A DNA stretch of 47,203 nt from JAVBMU01 sp031552185 (GTDB lineage Bacteria > Actinomycetota > Actinomycetes > Actinomycetales > Cellulomonadaceae). Within the stretch, counting starts at the first letter, position 1; each line of letters begins with the position of its first letter. Of the stretch, positions 8,135-16,659 are shown piece after piece. The stretch is taken from the NCBI GenBank assembly GCA_031552185.1, contig JAVBMU010000090.1, positions 1 to 47,203 on the forward strand. The letters are read 5' to 3'. Below the pieces are notes generated by a model that worked only from the letters and a program-made list of their open reading frames with translations, did not search any database and was not told where the DNA came from. The position numbers and the translations under genes are program-made.

Positions 8135-10159
8135 ATGCCCCCGACCTGGACCGGACTGCGCCGACCCCATCGGCGCCTCGCCCCGGCCGGCCTCGCCTGC
8201 GTGCTGGCACTCGCTGCGACGGCCGGGCTCACCGCCCCCGCGGGCGCCGCCGGCGCGGTGCCCGAGCGGGTCACGCTGCCGCCGGGCGGCGCGGTGACCG
8301 TCGCCGGGCACGGGTACGGGCACGGCATCGGGATGTCTCAGTACGGGGCGCGCGGCGCCGCCGCCGCGGGGGTCGGCTACCAAAGCATCCTGTCCTTCTA
8401 TTACCCGGGCACGACGGCGTCGAGCCCGGGCTCGGGCACGCTCCGGGTGCAGTTGACCGCCGACACGGACAATGACCTGCGGGTCCTGGCGACGTCGGGC
8501 CTCACCGCCGCGGCCGGCGGCGGGGCGGCCCGGCCGCTCGCCTTCACCGGGGCGACCGCGACCCAGTGGCGGGTCACCCGGACCGCCGCCGGGATGGTCG
8601 TGGCGGGGCTGGTCGGCGGGGCCTGGCGGACGTGGTCGACGGCGCTCGCGGCGCCGGTCACCCTCGGCTCGCCGAGCGGATTGATCCGGGTTGTCCTGCC
8701 GAACGGGCAGCGCGAGTATCGGGGTGCCGTGCGGGCCGTCGCCAACGGCGCCGCGCCGGGGCTGCGCAGCGTCAACGTTGTCCCGATGGAGCTGTACCTG
8801 CGGTCCGTGGTCCCGGCCGAGATGCCCGCCTCCTGGGCCGCGGAGGCGCTCAAGGCGCAGGCCGTCGCCGCCCGCAGCTACGCCTCGCGGAACCGGCACG
8901 ACGCCGGTACCCGCGCCTGGGACACCTGCGACTCGACCGCCTGCCAGGTCTATGCGGGGTACCGGCATTACTCGAGCGCGGGTCAGTTGACCTCGACCCA
9001 TGAGTACCCGGCCACGACCGCCGCGATCACCGCCACCGCAAACCAGATCCGCACCTATCGGTCGGTCCCCGCATTCGCGCAGTTCAGTTCGTCGAACGGG
9101 GGTTGGACGGCGGTCGGGAGCCAGCCCTATCTCGTCGCCAAGCCGGATCCGTGGGACGCGTACTCGAACCCGAACGCCACCTGGTCCGTGCGGCTGCCCG
9201 TGGCCCGAATCGGGGCCGCGTACCCGGCGATCGGCACCCCGCGGGCGATCACGGTCACGGCGCGCGGCGGCGGCGGCCAATGGGCCGGCCGGGTCTCCGC
9301 CGTGACCATCGCCGGCACCACGACGTCGGTCACGGTCACCGGGGCGGCGTTCCGGACGGCGTTCGGCCTGCGCAGCGCCTGGTGGAAGGTCACCGGCTCC
9401 ACCCGCGCCGACCCGGACTTCACCGCCGACGGGCGGTTCGACCTTCTGGCCCGAACCCCGAGCGGCGTCCTGAAGGTATACGAGGGCAACGGCGCCGGCG
9501 GCTACGCCGGGCCGGCCCGGCAGATCGGCACCGGCTGGCAGGTGATGCGGATCGTCACCAGGGCCGGCGACCTGACGTCGGACGGCAACCCGGATGTGCT
9601 CGCCGTCGACCGCGCCGGCACGTTGTGGCTGTACCCGGCCGGCGGCACCGGCGGCTTCGGCGCCCGCCGCGCCGTCGGCAGTGGCTGGGGCGTCATGAAC
9701 CGGCTCGCCGCCGCCGGCGACCTCAGCGGGGACGGCGCCGCCGACGTCGCCGCGATCGACACCTCCGGGCGGCTGTGGCTCTACCCGGGCACGGGCGCCG
9801 GCGGCTTCGGCGCCCGCAAGCAGATCGGCTCGGGCTGGGGCCCGATGACGGCGCTGCTCGGGGCCGGAGACCTGACGGGGGATGGCCGGCCGGATCTGGT
9901 CGCCCGCGACAACAGCGGCGGGCTGTTCCTGTACCGGGGCGCCGCCGGGGGCGCGCTCGGGGCCCGGAGCCGGATCGGGACCGGCTGGAACACCTTGTCC
10001 CGGCTCGCCGTCCTCGGCGACTGGAGTGGGACCGGGCGGCCGAGCATCATCGCGGTCGGCCCGAACGGGACGCTGTACGAGTACCCGTGGAGCGGCACCG
10101 CGCTCGGCGCCCGCCGGACCCTCGGCACCGGCTGGCAGGTCTACGACGCGCTCCTGTGA
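8135..10159 (+). CDS. Secreted SpoIID/LytB-domain protein with VCBS/FG-GAP-like repeats
   Basis: 674-aa exported protein. Residues 1-38 form a signal peptide (Arg-rich start, hydrophobic LACVLALAATAGLTAP, Ala-rich cleavage region). Residues 50-380 carry the SpoIID/LytB region: YGHGIGMSQYGARGAA, then VVPMELYLRSVVPAEMP, AEALKAQAVAARSYA, a DTCDSTACQVYAGYR segment and SSSNGGWT. SpoIID proteins are peptidoglycan lytic transglycosylases in spore formers; their role in non-sporulating actinobacteria is uncertain. From residue 425 there are about five repeats of 45-50 residues with GDLTSDGNPDVLAVD-like calcium-loop motifs, suggesting a beta-propeller that may bind polysaccharide. The ATG is supported by the -10 box. 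It converges on the CAP-domain gene. Confidence 0.88.
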   Translation: MPPTWTGLRRPHRRLAPAGLACVLALAATAGLTAPAGAAGAVPERVTLPPGGAVTVAGHGYGHGIGMSQYGARGAAAAGVGYQSILSFYYPGTTASSPGSGTLRVQLTADTDNDLRVLATSGLTAAAGGGAARPLAFTGATATQWRVTRTAAGMVVAGLVGGAWRTWSTALAAPVTLGSPSGLIRVVLPNGQREYRGAVRAVANGAAPGLRSVNVVPMELYLRSVVPAEMPASWAAEALKAQAVAARSYASRNRHDAGTRAWDTCDSTACQVYAGYRHYSSAGQLTSTHEYPATTAAITATANQIRTYRSVPAFAQFSSSNGGWTAVGSQPYLVAKPDPWDAYSNPNATWSVRLPVARIGAAYPAIGTPRAITVTARGGGGQWAGRVSAVTIAGTTTSVTVTGAAFRTAFGLRSAWWKVTGSTRADPDFTADGRFDLLARTPSGVLKVYEGNGAGGYAGPARQIGTGWQVMRIVTRAGDLTSDGNPDVLAVDRAGTLWLYPAGGTGGFGARRAVGSGWGVMNRLAAAGDLSGDGAADVAAIDTSGRLWLYPGTGAGGFGARKQIGSGWGPMTALLGAGDLTGDGRPDLVARDNSGGLFLYRGAAGGALGARSRIGTGWNTLSRLAVLGDWSGTGRPSIIAVGPNGTLYEYPWSGTALGARRTLGTGWQVYDALL

Positions 10160-10182
10160 ACGGTGCCCGGCCCGCGGACCGG

Positions 10183-10206
10183 GGCGGCCGGGCCCGCCCG
10201 GCCGCC
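10183..10206. terminator. Bidirectional terminator hairpin between convergent genes
   Basis: GGCGGCCGGGC and GCCCGGCCGCC form a perfect 11-bp stem with a 2-nt spacer, lying between the stops of the SpoIID-like and CAP-domain genes. Confidence 0.6.
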
Positions 10207-10234
10207 TGATTGAGCCCGGCCGGGCGGTTCGGGC

Positions 10235-11188
10235 TCAGTTGAAGCCGAAGTTCTGCGTCCAGTACGTGCCCGCCAGGCCCAGTCCCATCGCCTTCGCGCT
10301 GCAGTCGAGAATGTTCGCCTTGTGTCCCGGCGAGTTCATCCACCCGGTCATCACCGACGCCGCATTGGTGTAGCCCATCGCGATGTTCTCGCTGCGCGGA
10401 TCGGGATACCCCGCCCGGCGCAGCCGGTCCGCGAAGGACGACCCGTCGAGGCCGGTGTGGCTGAAGTAGTTGTTCGCGAGCATGTCCTCGCTGTGCGCCT
10501 GGGCGGCAGCGTTGATCCGGTCGTCGAGGTGCACCGCGCCGCAGCCGACCTGCGCCCGCTCGGCATTCGTCCGCGCGAGAATGTCGGCTCGCACCGCGGC
10601 CGGCCCGGTCGGCGCCGGCGTGGTCGGTGCCGGCTTGGGCGCGGGCGCCGGGGTGGTCGGCGACGGCTTGGGCGCCGGGGGCCGCCACGGCCGGGGCACG
10701 CGCTGCGGTTCGGCGGAGGCACCGGGCGACGTCGTCGTTGGCGGGACGGTGTTTGTCGGCTCGGCGCTCGTCGGCGGCGCCGAGGTGGTCGTTGCCGGGG
10801 ACGGGACGGCCGTGGTCGGCGAGTTGCCGGCGCCGTCCGGCGGCGAGGGCTGCCCGTCCCGCCGCGACCGCGGCCCGTCGGCCTGGGTGAGCTCGGCCTC
10901 GGCCGCGCTGAACGACCCCGCGCGCGGGTCGTCGTTCTTCGCGCCGGGCAGGGCGGAGGCAATGGGCGCCAACGGGCCGAGGGTGTCCGGCACCACTGCG
11001 CCCATCATCGACGCGGTGGCGAGTCCCGCCGGGACGCCGACCACAATGGCGGCCACCACGCCCATCGCCCCCAATCGGCGCGAAGCGCGCCGTCGGGGGT
11101 GTCGAGGGGCAGAACGGACGTCGGCCGGTTTTCCGGTTGTCCAGTCATCTGTCCCATTAGAAGTTTGCGTCCCGTGTTCATCCGCCAT
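10235..11188 (-). CDS. CAP (SCP/PR-1-like) domain protein, membrane-anchored
   Basis: 317-aa protein. Residues 1-40 are cytoplasmic and Arg-rich, residues 41-62 form one membrane helix (GAMGVVAAIVVGVPAGLATA), residues 65-190 are a Pro/Thr/Ser-rich wall-spanning linker, and residues 195-317 are a CAP domain. The CAP signature residues are seen in ILARTNAERAQVGCGAVHLD, AQAHSEDMLANNYFSHTG, SENIAMGYTNAASVMTGWM and SPGHKANILD. Bacterial single-domain CAP proteins are extracellular; their activity is mostly unknown. The ATG is supported by a -10 box 6 nt upstream. It is divergent from dnaG. Confidence 0.9.
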   Translation of the reverse strand: MADEHGTQTSNGTDDWTTGKPADVRSAPRHPRRRASRRLGAMGVVAAIVVGVPAGLATASMMGAVVPDTLGPLAPIASALPGAKNDDPRAGSFSAAEAELTQADGPRSRRDGQPSPPDGAGNSPTTAVPSPATTTSAPPTSAEPTNTVPPTTTSPGASAEPQRVPRPWRPPAPKPSPTTPAPAPKPAPTTPAPTGPAAVRADILARTNAERAQVGCGAVHLDDRINAAAQAHSEDMLANNYFSHTGLDGSSFADRLRRAGYPDPRSENIAMGYTNAASVMTGWMNSPGHKANILDCSAKAMGLGLAGTYWTQNFGFN

Positions 11189-11194
11189 GGGGTG

Positions 11195-11200
11195 ACACTA
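11195..11200 (-). promoter_or_regulatory. -10 box (TAGTGT) for leaderless CAP-domain gene
   Basis: On the minus strand TAGTGT is followed by 6 nt and then the ATG at 11188. Confidence 0.6.
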
Positions 11201-11256
11201 GCGATGTGTCGTATTCTTTCGCCAATCGCTCGGCGTGCTCAGCCCGAGGGCGCGGA

Positions 11257-11262
11257 TAGGCT
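11257..11262 (+). promoter_or_regulatory. -10 box (TAGGCT) for leaderless dnaG
   Basis: TAGGCT precedes the dnaG GTG by exactly 6 nt. About 55 bp separate it from the divergent CAP-gene box, so the two promoters share a short control region. Confidence 0.6.
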
Positions 11263-11268
11263 CACCTC

Positions 11269-13239
11269 GTGGCAGGGCTGATCCGACGCGAAGACGTGGA
11301 GGCCGTGCGCGAGCGTGCCCGGATCGACGAGGTGGTCTCCGCGCACGTCACGCTCAAGCCCGCCGGCGTCGGCTCGCTCAAGGGACTGTGCCCGTTCCAC
11401 GACGAGCGCACGCCGTCGTTCCACGTTCGACCCGGCGTCGGCCGGTGGCACTGTTTCGGCTGCGGCGAGGGCGGCGACGTCATCTCCTTCGTCCAGAAGC
11501 TCGACGGGCTGAGCTTCACGGAGGCCGTCGAACACCTGGCCGGCCGGGTCGGCATCGAACTGCGCTACGAGAACGCCGTAGGCGGCACCGGGCGCCCCCG
11601 CACCGAGGAGCCCGGCCGCCGGCGCCGGCTGCTCGACGCCCACCGGATCGCGGCCGAGTTCTACGCCGAGCAATTGCTCGGCCCCGGCGCCGGGGCCGCC
11701 CGCGCCTTCCTCGCGGAGCGCAGCTTCGAGCGGGTCGACGCCGAGCGGTTCGGCGTCGGCTACGCCCCGGCCGGCTGGGACGCGCTGCAACGCCACCTGC
11801 AGGGTCGGGGCTTCACCCAGGCCGAACTCGTGGCCTCCGGCCTGATGAGCGAGGGCCGCCGGGGCATCTACGACCGCTTCCGCGGCCGGTTGGTGTGGCC
11901 GATCCGGGACGTCACCGGCGACGTCGTCGGCTTCGGCGCGCGCCGCCTGTACGACGACGACCAGGGACCCAAGTACCTCAACACCCCCGAGACGGCGCTG
12001 TACCGCAAATCCCAGGTGCTCTACGGCATCGACCTGGCCAAGCGGGAAATTGCGCGGACGAGGCGGGTCGTCATCGTCGAGGGCTACACGGACGTGATGG
12101 CGATGCACCTGTCCGGGGTGACCACCGCCGTCGCCACCTGCGGGACGGCCTTCGGGGCGGATCACGCCCGGGTGGTGCGCCGGCTGCTCGGGGACACCCA
12201 GGCCGCCGGTGGGCTGCAGTTGGCCGCCGGCGGCTCGCTCGGGGGAGAGGTCGTGTTCACCTTCGACGGCGACGCCGCCGGGCAGAAGGCCGCCGTCCGG
12301 GCCTACGGCGAGGATCAGCGATTCTTCGCCCAGACCTTTGTGGCCGTGGAAGGCGGCGGGATGGACCCGTGCGAGCTGCGGCTGGCCCGAGGGCCGGACG
12401 CCGTGCGGGCGCTCGTCACCGGTCGGGTGCCGCTGTTCGAGTTCGTGATCCGGACCACCCTGGCGGACTTCGATCTCGAGATCGCCGAGGGGCGGGTCGC
12501 CGCCCTGCGGGCGGCCGCCCCCATCATTGCCGGCATTCGCGATGCCGCCCTGCGGCCCGAGTACGCCCGCAACCTCGCCGGCTGGATCGGCATGGACGAG
12601 GCGCGGGTGCGCGACGCCGTCGCGGCGGCGGCCCGGGCGGCCCGGTCCGGGCCGGGGGGGCAGAGGGGTCGGGGCGGCGGCCGGGGCGACGGTGCCGGCG
12701 GGCCGGGCGACGGCGCGGGTGACCGCGACCCGGGCGCCGACGGCGCGGCGCGGCCGGTCGCGCCGAATCTTCGGGACCCCGCCGTCCGGCTCGAGCACGA
12801 CGTGCTGGTCGCCGTCCTCCAGTACCCGGGCTTCGTCCCGGCGGCGTTCGACGACCTCGGCGAAGATGCCTTCGACGTCCCCGCCTGGCGGGCCGTGCAC
12901 GGCGCGATCCGGGCCGCCGGGGGAGCGGCGACCGGCGCCGCCGGACCGGCCGACCGCTGGGTCGAGGCCGTCGTCCGGCAGGCCGCCGAACCGCTGCGCG
13001 CCCTGATCACCCAACTCGCCGTCACCCCGCTGCCCGAGGACCGCGAATCCGCCCTGCCCGCCTACGTCGCCGGGCTGGCGCGGGCGCTGATCGACCACGG
13101 CCTCATGCGCCGGATCGCCGACGCCCGCAGCCGGCTCCAGCGCACCGATGCCGCCCGCGACCCGAAGGCCCACGCGGCCGCGTTCGCGGCCCTCATCGAC
13201 CTGGAGAACCACCGCCGCCTGCTCCGCGAGGAGGCCTGA
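11269..13239 (+). CDS. dnaG: DNA primase
   Basis: 656-aa replicative primase that makes RNA primers for DNA polymerase III. The N-terminal CHC2 zinc finger is clear: CPFHDERTPSFHV and WHCFGCGEGGDVISFVQ (residues 42-80). The TOPRIM domain follows with VVIVEGYTDVMAMHLSG and VVFTFDGDAAGQKAA, giving the conserved Glu and DxD metal ligands. A Gly/Arg-rich linker (residues 460-495) leads to the C-terminal helicase-binding region ending at 656. A short insertion (DTQAAGGLQLAAGGSLGG) lies between TOPRIM strands, as in other actinobacterial primases. GTG start and leaderless promoter. Confidence 0.95.
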   Translation: MAGLIRREDVEAVRERARIDEVVSAHVTLKPAGVGSLKGLCPFHDERTPSFHVRPGVGRWHCFGCGEGGDVISFVQKLDGLSFTEAVEHLAGRVGIELRYENAVGGTGRPRTEEPGRRRRLLDAHRIAAEFYAEQLLGPGAGAARAFLAERSFERVDAERFGVGYAPAGWDALQRHLQGRGFTQAELVASGLMSEGRRGIYDRFRGRLVWPIRDVTGDVVGFGARRLYDDDQGPKYLNTPETALYRKSQVLYGIDLAKREIARTRRVVIVEGYTDVMAMHLSGVTTAVATCGTAFGADHARVVRRLLGDTQAAGGLQLAAGGSLGGEVVFTFDGDAAGQKAAVRAYGEDQRFFAQTFVAVEGGGMDPCELRLARGPDAVRALVTGRVPLFEFVIRTTLADFDLEIAEGRVAALRAAAPIIAGIRDAALRPEYARNLAGWIGMDEARVRDAVAAAARAARSGPGGQRGRGGGRGDGAGGPGDGAGDRDPGADGAARPVAPNLRDPAVRLEHDVLVAVLQYPGFVPAAFDDLGEDAFDVPAWRAVHGAIRAAGGAATGAAGPADRWVEAVVRQAAEPLRALITQLAVTPLPEDRESALPAYVAGLARALIDHGLMRRIADARSRLQRTDAARDPKAHAAAFAALIDLENHRRLLREEA

Positions 13240-13306
13240 GGCAGGCCGGAGCCGAGTTTTCCACACCCGGGCGCAGGGGGTTTGGTACGGGGGAACCGCT
13301 TCCCGC

Positions 13307-13340
13307 TACGCTGGCCTCGGTATCCCGTCCCCACCGGAGG
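13307..13340 (+). promoter_or_regulatory. Candidate promoter and ribosome binding site of speD
   Basis: TACGCT at 13307-13312 fits the -10 pattern, and a strong GGAGG at 13336-13340 lies 4 nt before the GTG at 13345. Together they favour a short-leader transcript and decide the speD start. Confidence 0.45.
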
Positions 13341-13344
13341 TCCC

Positions 13345-13692
13345 GTGCCCGCGCGACGCAATTACGTGTACGTCTTCGACATCGACAGCGGTGACCGCGC
13401 GGCGCTCGACGACGCCCCCCGCGTCCGCGCGTGCCTCGCCGACATCGTCGCGAGCGCGGGCCTGACGCCCGTCGCCGACGTCGAGCATCGATTCTCCCCG
13501 CAGGGCCTGAGCGCCGCGATCCTGCTCGCCGAATCGCACATCGCCGTGCACACCTGGCCCGAGGCCGGCGCCGCCTATGTGACCCTCACGACCTGCCGGC
13601 CGCCCGCGGCGCCCGATTTCGCCGACGCCGCGGCCGGCCTGCTGCGCGAAGCCTTCGGCGCCCGCCACGTCGACGTTCGGACGGTGAGCTGA
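13345..13692 (+). CDS. speD: S-adenosylmethionine decarboxylase proenzyme (prokaryotic type)
   Basis: 115-aa pyruvoyl enzyme that decarboxylates AdoMet to supply the aminopropyl donor for polyamine synthesis. The self-cleavage site is in LLAESHIAVHTWPE: cleavage between Glu63 and Ser64 would make the pyruvoyl group, with His69 and Cys84 (TTCRPP) as the usual processing and proton-donor residues. The start is the GTG behind a GGAGG; an upstream ATG frame from 13282 is less likely. Its stop abuts the DUF4178 start (TGA directly followed by ATG), so the two are cotranslated. Confidence 0.9.
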   Translation: MPARRNYVYVFDIDSGDRAALDDAPRVRACLADIVASAGLTPVADVEHRFSPQGLSAAILLAESHIAVHTWPEAGAAYVTLTTCRPPAAPDFADAAAGLLREAFGARHVDVRTVS

Positions 13693-14463
13693 ATGGCCCC
13701 GGGGCCCAAGGCAAAGATGTCACTGGGCAAACACCTCATCGGCGACCCGCCGTGGCGCTCCCTACCCCAGGGCGTCGCCGTCTACTCGATGGTGGACCCC
13801 GAGGACCACAAGAGGTACTACTGGGAGGAGTGGGAACTCCTCGGCTACGACCACACCGACTTCTGGGTCGAGTTGGACCATGACGACAATACGGTAACGC
13901 TCTACCAGCCGGTCGAGGTGGACCCGGCGCCGCACCCGGAGCAATTGATGCTCGGCCAGGAAGTGCGGATCCACGTCGCCGGCAAGCGCCGCAACTACCA
14001 GGTGACCGAAGTCGGTGCGGCCACGCTCGAGTCGGTGCGCGGTGGGTTCACGTACGACATCCAGGCCGGCCAAACCATGTATTACGCGGAGCTCACCGGC
14101 TCCGACGGCAAGGTCTTGTCGATCGAGAAATACAACGAGGTCTGGCACGACGTCTACGCCGGCCGGGTCCTGTCCCGGCGCGAGCAGAAGGCCCACTTCG
14201 GCAAGGTGATCGCGCCCGGTGGCGGCCGCTTGCTGGCGTGGTTCGTCATGCCGATCGCGGGGATGGCGGCGGTGCTCGGCATGGCCGCGTCGTGCTCGTC
14301 CTCGGGATCGTCGACCTACTGCACGCCCCGTTCGGCCGTCCAGCCTGTGACGACGGACAAGATCGTCTCCCAGGACGACAAGCAGATCTGTTACCGCCGG
14401 ACCGTCTACGGCGGGGGCGGCGGACGCCTCGGCGGGGGCGGCGGCGGAGGCCTCGGCAAGTGA
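13693..14463 (+). CDS. DUF4178-containing membrane protein
   Basis: 256-aa protein starting immediately after the speD stop. Residues 20-165 form a beta-rich soluble region with Tyr/Trp/Glu-rich strands (HKRYYWEEWELLGYDHTDFW, GGFTYDIQAG, VLSIEKYNEVWHDVYAG) that fits DUF4178. One hydrophobic segment (residues 182-200, LAWFVMPIAGMAAVLGMAAS) follows, then a short Cys-containing region and a Gly-rich tail. DUF4178 is a recurrent partner of DUF350 and a spermidine-synthase homologue, as here; its biochemical role is not known to me. Confidence 0.78.
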   Translation: MAPGPKAKMSLGKHLIGDPPWRSLPQGVAVYSMVDPEDHKRYYWEEWELLGYDHTDFWVELDHDDNTVTLYQPVEVDPAPHPEQLMLGQEVRIHVAGKRRNYQVTEVGAATLESVRGGFTYDIQAGQTMYYAELTGSDGKVLSIEKYNEVWHDVYAGRVLSRREQKAHFGKVIAPGGGRLLAWFVMPIAGMAAVLGMAASCSSSGSSTYCTPRSAVQPVTTDKIVSQDDKQICYRRTVYGGGGGRLGGGGGGGLGK

Positions 14464-14508
14464 CCCGTCATGGCAAGTGAACCCACCACCACATCTCACG
14501 GAGAACTC

Positions 14509-14733
14509 ATGAGCTGGCTCGACGAACTGCGCCTGCAGGCGCTGGTGTCCACGGTTGTCTATTCGGTGCTCGGCATCATCATGCTCGTGCTGACGATCGT
14601 CGTGGTCAACAAGCTCTTCAACCTCAACATGCGTGAGGAACTGGTCGAGGACAACAACGTGGCGTTCGGGGTGATGATCGCCGGGATCGCCGTGGCAATC
14701 GCCATCATCATCGCCGGGACCATCGCATCCTGA
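14509..14733 (+). CDS. DUF350 family small membrane protein
   Basis: 74-aa protein with two membrane helices (LVSTVVYSVLGIIMLVLTIV and GVMIAGIAVAIAIIIAGTIA) separated by an acidic/amidated loop with NMREELVEDNNVAFG, which matches one DUF350 repeat. I chose the ATG at 14509 because GGAG precedes it at good spacing; an ATG at 14470 would add 13 residues. Located between DUF4178 and the membrane spermidine synthase in one operon. Confidence 0.8.
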   Translation: MSWLDELRLQALVSTVVYSVLGIIMLVLTIVVVNKLFNLNMREELVEDNNVAFGVMIAGIAVAIAIIIAGTIAS

Positions 14734-14744
14734 GCGCGGCCGGC

Positions 14745-16289
14745 GTGGGCATGCGCCGGCCACGTGGGCGGGCCCCCGACAAGCCGACGGTCTTCGCGGC
14801 GGCGCTGCTCGTCGCCGTCGGCGGGATCGTCTACGAACTCATCCTCGGCACCGCGGCGTCGTATCTCTTCGGCGACTCGATCGTCGCTTTCTCGATCGCC
14901 ACCGGCGTCACGCTCTTCGGCATGGGCCTCGGATCGCTGCTCGCGACGCGACTTGCCAGCCGGCCCGGCCTCAACTTCGTCCGCAATGAGTTGGTGCTCG
15001 CCGTCGTCGGCGGGTTCTCGGTCCTGGCGCTCTACGTCGCGTTCGGCGCGTCGGAGCTGTACTGGCTGGTCTTCGGCCTGCTCTCGCTGATCATCGGCGC
15101 GACCATCGGCGTCGAGATCCCGCTGCTGGTGGCGCTGCTGCGCGAACGCGGGCACGACGGGAGCGTCGACCTGCTCTCCAAGGTGTTGGCCCTGGACTAC
15201 TTCGGGGCGCTGATCGCCTCCCTGCTGTTCCCCTTTGTCATGCTGCCCTACCTGGGCCTTGTTCGGACGGCGCTGGCCGTCGCCCTGCTCAACACCGCCG
15301 TCGCGCTGTTCATGCTCGGCCGATTGGGCTACCGCACGGCGGTGAACTGGGTGGGTTTCGCGGTGCTGATGGTGCTGCTCGTGAGCTTTGGGTTCGCCAC
15401 CCGGATCGAGGCGAGCCTGACGACGCTGCTCTACCAGGACCCCGTCGTGCACGCCCAGACCTCGCGGTACCAGAAGATCGTGGTCACCAACTATCGCGAC
15501 GACGTACGGCTCTACCTCGACGATCAGCTTCAGTTCTCCGCCGACGACGAGGCCCGCTATCACGAGACGCTCGCCCATGCGACGCTCACCTCCGTGGCCG
15601 CGCCGCGTTCGGTCGCGATCCTCGGCGGCGGGGACGGGCTGCTCGCCCGGGAGGTGCTCAGGTACTCGACGGTGACCGACGTGACCGTCGTCGACCTGGA
15701 CCGCGCCGTGACCGACCTCGCCCGGCGCAACCGCCTCATCGCGGATCTCAACCGGCACTCCCTCGACGACCCGCGGGTCCGCCTGGTCAACGCCGATGCC
15801 TTCGCCTGGTTGCGCGGCGGCGGTGCCGGGGCCTACGACGCCGTACTCATCGACCTCGTGGACCCGTCCAATGAGCGCATCGCCAAGCTCTATTCGGCGG
15901 AGTTCTACCGAACCGTGGCGGCGCACCTGCGCCCCGGCGGCGTCTTCGCAACCCAGGCCACGTCGTCGTACTTCACGCCGCATGCCTACTGGCAGGTCGT
16001 CGCGACGATGGACGCCGGCGCGCCGGGGCGCGTCGTCGTCCCGCTCGCCCAGAACGTGCCGTCCTTCGGCGAATGGGGCTTCGCGCTCAGCCTCCCGCAG
16101 GGCACGGCGCCATTCACGCAAACCACGCTGCCCGCCGGGCTCCGCTTCCACACCGCGGCCTCCCTGCGCGCGACGGCGACGCTGTCGCCCGACCGTCCCG
16201 GCCCGCGGCTCGACCTGCCGCCCTCGACGCTCCTGTCGCCGCGGATCTACTCCACGTATCGTAGCGATATGGCCCAATGGCGCTATTAG
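14745..16289 (+). CDS. speE: Membrane-bound spermidine synthase-like protein
   Basis: 514-aa fusion of a membrane domain and a methyltransferase-fold aminopropyltransferase domain. Residues 15-230 contain about seven hydrophobic helices beginning VFAAALLVAVGGIVYELILG. The soluble domain begins near residue 240: SRYQKIVVTNYRDDVRLYLD, FSADDEARYHETLAHATL, the cofactor loop AILGGGDGLLAREVL, VTVVDLDRAVTDLAR and the catalytic-region Asp in AVLIDLVDPSN. It probably transfers aminopropyl from decarboxylated AdoMet (made by SpeD), but the acceptor is unknown. GTG start; 11 bp after DUF350. Confidence 0.87.
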   Translation: MGMRRPRGRAPDKPTVFAAALLVAVGGIVYELILGTAASYLFGDSIVAFSIATGVTLFGMGLGSLLATRLASRPGLNFVRNELVLAVVGGFSVLALYVAFGASELYWLVFGLLSLIIGATIGVEIPLLVALLRERGHDGSVDLLSKVLALDYFGALIASLLFPFVMLPYLGLVRTALAVALLNTAVALFMLGRLGYRTAVNWVGFAVLMVLLVSFGFATRIEASLTTLLYQDPVVHAQTSRYQKIVVTNYRDDVRLYLDDQLQFSADDEARYHETLAHATLTSVAAPRSVAILGGGDGLLAREVLRYSTVTDVTVVDLDRAVTDLARRNRLIADLNRHSLDDPRVRLVNADAFAWLRGGGAGAYDAVLIDLVDPSNERIAKLYSAEFYRTVAAHLRPGGVFATQATSSYFTPHAYWQVVATMDAGAPGRVVVPLAQNVPSFGEWGFALSLPQGTAPFTQTTLPAGLRFHTAASLRATATLSPDRPGPRLDLPPSTLLSPRIYSTYRSDMAQWRY

Positions 16290-16430
16290 CGCCCGGATCG
16301 GCGCCGGTGCCAGACCGGAGGGAGACAGAACCCGCGGCTTACGTGCCCCACGTGCCGCAGCCCGATCACCCGGCAGGCATTCCTCGGCGGCAACATCTAC
16401 TTCTGCCCCGCCTGCCGGCCGCTGGTCTGA
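16290..16430 (+). other. In-frame zinc-ribbon-like peptide downstream of the speE stop (no start codon)
   Basis: After the TAG of speE the same frame stays open for 46 codons to TGA at 16428-16430. Its last 28 residues contain CPTC, then 16 residues ending in IYF, then CPAC, the spacing and residues (CPxC-x-S/GxPI ... YFCPxC) of the C-terminal zinc finger of Fpg/Nei DNA glycosylases. No ATG, GTG, TTG or CTG exists in this frame, although GGAGG lies at 16317-16321. It could be a gene remnant, a readthrough extension of speE, or a protein with an unusual start. Confidence 0.4.
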
Positions 16431-16507
16431 GCCGGACGCTCCGAGCCGGCCTGGAAAACACCTCGGTGGACGCGTATGGGAGGTTGAATCCCCCATGTGA
16501 TGGAATT

Positions 16508-16534
16508 GCCCCCGTCGAGGATCCCGACGGGGGC
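16508..16534 (-). terminator. Terminator hairpin after tRNA-Asn
   Basis: GCCCCCGTCG and CGACGGGGGC form a perfect 10-bp stem with a 7-nt loop, a few bases downstream of the minus-strand tRNA-Asn. It could also serve the speE operon from the other side. Confidence 0.65.
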
Positions 16535-16540
16535 GATGGG

Positions 16541-16613
16541 CTCCTGCGGCTGGACTCGAACCAGCGACCATCCGATTAACAGTCGGACGCTCTGCCAACT
16601 GAGCTACGCAGGA
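16541..16613 (-). tRNA. tRNA-Asn (anticodon GTT)
   Basis: 73-nt cloverleaf on the minus strand: acceptor TCCTGCG pairs with CGCAGGA, the D arm is GCTCAGTTGGCAGAGC, the anticodon loop is CTGTTAA and the T arm includes GGTTCGAGTCC. The discriminator is G. CCA is not encoded. Confidence 0.95.
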
Positions 16614-16659
16614 TTGGCGTCCGGTCCGAGGACCGGCGACCGGGGATTACTGTAGCAGG

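Noticed and set aside
14559..16598. 679-codon minus-strand frame opposite speE
   Set aside because: Antisense shadow with Arg/Gly/Asp/His-rich composition; speE on the plus strand has recognisable domains.
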